Assembly: GCA_032622095.1 (NCBI GenBank)
Contig: CP136069.1
Coordinates: 203,344,690 to 203,408,689, forward strand
Source: Siphonodentalium dalli
Lineage: Eukaryota > Mollusca > Scaphopoda > Gadilida > Siphonodentaliidae
DNA: 64,000 nt
Direction of reading: 5' to 3'
Part shown: positions 59,951 to 64,000 of the stretch, piece by piece
How the letters are laid out: the number at the start of each line of letters is the position of its first letter
Numbering within the stretch: position 1 is the first letter of the stretch
Translations under genes and position numbers: made by a program
The notes under the pieces: model-generated
Database searches by the model: none
What the model saw: only the letters and a program-made list of their open reading frames with translations
Told to the model about the DNA's origin: nothing

Positions 59951-59984
59951 CACCTTGGGTGGCTATCGCTTTCCACAATAACTC

Positions 59985-62900
59985 AACGACATATTAATCG
60001 ATAGAGAGGTCATATCCAACGACATATTAATCGATAGAAAGGTCATATCCAACGACATATTAATCGATAGAGAGGTCATATCCAACGACATATTAATCGA
60101 TAGAGAGGTCATATCCAACGACATATTAATCGATAGAGAGGTCATATCCAACGACATATTAATCGATAGAGAGGTCATATCCAACGACATATTAATCGAT
60201 AGAGAGGTCATATCCAACGACATATTAATCGATAGAGAGGTCATATCCAACGACATATTAATCGATAGAGAGGTCATATCCAACGACATATTAATCGATA
60301 GAGAGGTCATATCCAACGACATATTAATCGATAGAGAGGTCATATCCAACGACATATTAATCGATAGAGAGGTCATATCCAACGACATATTAATCGATAG
60401 AGAGGTCATATCCAACGACATATTAATCGATAGAGAGGGCATATCCAACGACATATTAATCGATAGAGAGGTCATATCCAACGACATATTAATCGATAGA
60501 GAGGTCATATCCAACGACATATTAATCGATAGAGAGGTCATATCCAACGACATATTAATCGATAGAGAGGTCATATCCAACGACATATTAATCGATAGAG
60601 AGGTCATATCCAACGACATATTAATCGATAGAGAGGTCATATCCAACGACATATTAATCGATAGAGAGGTCATATCCAACGACATATTAATCGATAGAGA
60701 GGTCATATCCAACGACATATTAATCGATAGAGAGGTCATATCCAACGACATATTAATCGATAGAGAGGTCATATCCAACGACATATTAATCGATAGAGAG
60801 GTCATATCCAACGACATATTAATCGATAGAGAGGGCATATCCAACGACATATTAATCGATAGAGAGGTCATATCCAACGACATATTAATCGATAGAGAGG
60901 TCATATCCAACGACATATTAATCGATAGAGAGGTCATATCCAACGACATATTAATCGATAGAGAGGTCATATCCAACGACATATTAATCGATAGAGAGGT
61001 CATATCCAACGACATATTAATCGATAGAGAGGTCATATCCAACGACATATTAATCGATAGAGAGGTCATATCCAACGACATATTAATCGATAGAGAGGTC
61101 ATATCCAACGACATATTAATCGATAGAGAGGTCATATCCAACGACATATTAATCGATAGAGAGGTCATATCCAACGACATATTAATCGATAGAGAGGTCA
61201 TATCCAACGACATATTAATCGATAGAGAGGTCATATCCAACGACATATTAATCGATAGAGAGGTCATATCCAACGACATATTAATCGATAGAGAGGTCAT
61301 ATCCAACGACATATTAATCGATAGAGAGGGCATATCCAACGACATATTAATCGATAGAGAGGTCATATCCAACGACATATTAATCGATAGAGAGGTCATA
61401 TCCAACGACATATTAATCGATAGAGAGGTCATATCCAACGACATATTAATCGATAGAGAGGTCATATCCAACGACATATTAATCGATAGAGAGGTCATAT
61501 CCAACGACATATTAATCGATAGAGAGGTCATATCCAACGACATATTAATCGATAGAGAGGTCATATCCAACGACATATTAATCGATAGAGAGGTCATATC
61601 CAACGACATATTAATCGATAGAGAGGTCATATCCAACGACATATTAATCGATAGAGAGGTCATATCCAACGACATATTAATCGATAGAGAGGTCATATCC
61701 AACGACATATTAATCGATAGAGAGGTCATATCCAACGACATATTAATCGATAGAGAGGTCATATCCAACGACATATTAATCGATAGAGAGGTCATATCCA
61801 ACGACATATTAATCGATAGAGAGGTCATATCCAACGACATATTAATCGATAGAGAGGTCATATCCAACGACATATTAATCGATAGAGAGGTCATATCCAA
61901 CGACATATTAATCGATAGAGAGGTCATATCCAACGACATATTAATCGATAGAGAGGTCATATCCAACGACATATTAATCGATAGAGAGGTCATATCCAAC
62001 GACATATTAATCGATAGAGAGGTCATATCCAACGACATATTAATCGATAGAGAGGTCATATCCAACGACATATTAATCGATAGAGAGGTCATATCCAACG
62101 ACATATTAATCGATAGAGAGGTCATATCCAACGACATATTAATCGATAGAGAGGTCATATCCAACGACATATTAATCGATAGAGAGGTCATATCCAACGA
62201 CATATTAATCGATAGAGAGGTCATATCCAACGACATATTAATCGATAGAGAGGTCATATCCAACGACATATTAATCGATAGAGAGGTCATATCCAACGAC
62301 ATATTAATCGATAGAGAGGTCATATCCAACGACATATTAATCGATAGAGAGGTCATATCCAACGACATATTAATCGATAGAGAGGTCATATCCAACGACA
62401 TATTAATCGATAGAGAGGTCATATCCAACGACATATTAATCGATAGAGAGGTCATATCCAACGACATATTAATCGATAGAGAGGTCATATCCAACGACAT
62501 ATTAATCGATAGAGAGGTCATATCCAACGACATATTAATCGATAGAGAGGTCATATCCAACGACATATTAATCGATAGAGAGGTCATATCCAACGACATA
62601 TTAATCGATAGAGAGGTCATATCCAACGACATATTAATCGATAGAGAGGTCATATCCAACGACATATTAATCGATAGAGAGGTCATATCCAACGACATAT
62701 TAATCGATAGAGAGGTCATATCCAACGACATATTAATCGATAGAGAGGTCATATCCAACGACATATTAATCGATAGAGAGGTCATATCCAACGACATATT
62801 AATCGATAGAGAGGTCATATCCAACGACATATTAATCGATAGAGAGGTCATATCCAACGACATATTAATCGATAGAGAGGTCATATCCAACGACATATTA

Positions 62901-64000
62901 ATCGATAGAGAGGTCATATCCAACGACATATTAATCGATAGAGAGGTCATATCCAACGACATATTAATCGATAGAGAGGTCATATCCAACGACATATTAA
63001 TCGATAGAGAGGTCATATCCAACGACATATTAATCGATAGAGAGGTCATATCCAACGACATATTAATCGATAGAGAGGTCATATCCAACGACATATTAAT
63101 CGATAGAGAGGTCATATCCAACGACATATTAATCGATAGAGAGGTCATATCCAACGACATATTAATCGATAGAGAGGTCATATCCAACGACATATTAATC
63201 GATAGAGAGGTCATATCCAACGACATATTAATCGATAGAGAGGTCATATCCAACGACATATTAATCGATAGAGAGGTCATATCCAACGACATATTAATCG
63301 ATAGAGAGGTCATATCCAACGACATATTAATCGATAGAGAGGTCATATCCAACGACATATTAATCGATAGAGAGGTCATATCCAACGACATATTAATCGA
63401 TAGAGAGGTCATATCCAACGACATATTAATCGATAGAGAGGTCATATCCAACGACATATTAATCGATAGAGAGGTCATATCCAACGACATATTAATCGAT
63501 AGAGAGGTCATATCCAACGACATATTAATCGATAGAGAGGTCATATCCAACGACATATTAATCGATAGAGAGGTCATATCCAACAACATATTAATCGATA
63601 GAGAGGTCATATCCAACGACATATTAATCGATAGAGAGGTCATATCCAACGACATATTAATCGATAGAGAGGTCATATCCAACGACATATTAATCGATAG
63701 AGAGGTCATATCCAACGACATATTAATCGATAGAGAGGTCATATCCAACGACATATTAATCGATAGAGAGGTCATATCCAACGACATATTAATCGATAGA
63801 GAGGTCATATCCAACGACATATTAATCGATAGAGAGGTCATATCCAACGACATATTAATCGATAGAGAGGTCATATCCAACGACATATTAATCGATAGAG
63901 AGGTCATATCCAACGACATATTAATCGATAGAGAGGTCATATCCAACGACATATTAATCGATAGAGAGGTCATATCCAACAACATATTAATCGATAGAGA
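59985..64000. repeat. 33-bp satellite array, >121 copies, open at right edge
   Basis: The monomer starts AACGACATATTAATCGATAG and continues AGAGGTCATATCC, 33 bp in every copy with no indel over 4 kb. The only variants seen are T-to-G at 60439, 60835 and 61330, G-to-A in CAACAACAT at 63585 and 63981, and one early A (60038 region). The minus strand is open for the whole array as an 11-residue repeat (MSLDMTSLSIN), because 33 is divisible by 3. This is not evidence for a protein. The array runs beyond the window. Confidence 0.98.

Larger units (their letters stand above)
57320..59957 (+). mobile_element. Foldback element copy 4, left arm with nested insertions
   Basis: Follows copy 1 in order: ATATTGCCC(A)GC...CAATAGCTTACAAGT, ACTAACATGTCTGATGCACC (twice, owing to an internal duplication at 57410-57720), AAAGGTGTTTATTGTTTTG, then the interruption at TTAA (57779), resuming at AACGTGTCACACTA (58274), then ATGGCTTCCAAAATGG and the minisatellite. 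It ends at the central stem half 59957-59976. Confidence 0.75.

Noticed and set aside
59963-63985. 1340-codon minus-strand open frame of an 11-residue repeat
   Set aside because: It is the 33-bp satellite read in a stop-free frame. The monomer is divisible by three and invariant, and the same sequence occurs as a non-coding hairpin loop at 12762-12794.
59985-64000. CRISPR-like direct repeats
   Set aside because: There are no unique spacers. Repeats are contiguous, and the context is eukaryotic.

Overview
This window is animal nuclear DNA that is almost entirely repeats. One exon of a conserved metazoan gene is recognisable: the N-terminal exon of an aminopeptidase B-like M1 peptidase, on the minus strand at the far left, with good GT/AG splice sites. 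The rest is AT-rich DNA filled with Helitrons, TTAA-flanked piggyBac-like MITEs, a Tc1/mariner-type palindromic MITE, LINE fragments, tRNA-derived SINEs, minisatellites and a satellite array. This mix fits a marine invertebrate, and a mollusc such as a bivalve is my best guess. That is inference, because no species-diagnostic gene is present. No prokaryotic gene, rRNA gene or CRISPR array was seen.

Layout. 1-0.9 kb: aminopeptidase exon whose 5' and 3' splice sites both lie inside short tandem repeats. 0.9-7 kb: MITEs and small inverted-repeat elements, including one crowded with GATGGCT words. 7-14.3 kb: a giant foldback (long inverted repeat) element whose arms carry a ~42-bp minisatellite, with three head-to-tail Helitrons inserted next to its centre. 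14.4-16.1 kb: short tandem repeats and a decayed Jockey-like LINE. 18-20.4 kb: three palindromic mariner-type MITEs and a tandem duplication. 22-24.7 kb: a second foldback fragment, a LINE tail and an inverted repeat. 24.7-33.6 kb: a dead LINE 3' end filled by a concatemer of six A-type and two B-type Helitrons. 35-37.3 kb: a third foldback copy. 38.5-40.6 kb: a direct duplication. 42-52 kb: GGCCGCCAT-rich tandem repeats, three copies of one MITE family, and a 2.8-kb inverted-repeat structure. 53-56 kb: two SINEs and the only gene-like intronless ORF (247 aa). 57.3-60 kb: a fourth foldback copy. 60-64 kb: a 33-bp satellite running off the window.

The most striking link joins the two ends. The 33-bp satellite monomer is present once, at full length, in the loop of the central hairpin of the 7-14 kb foldback element. 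The satellite begins exactly where that loop begins in the foldback copy at 57-60 kb. This suggests the satellite grew from the apex of a foldback transposon. Other notable points are the duplicated splice sites around the aminopeptidase exon, the Helitron concatemer with one recurring non-canonical junction, and nested insertions whose relative ages can be read from empty sites within the window.
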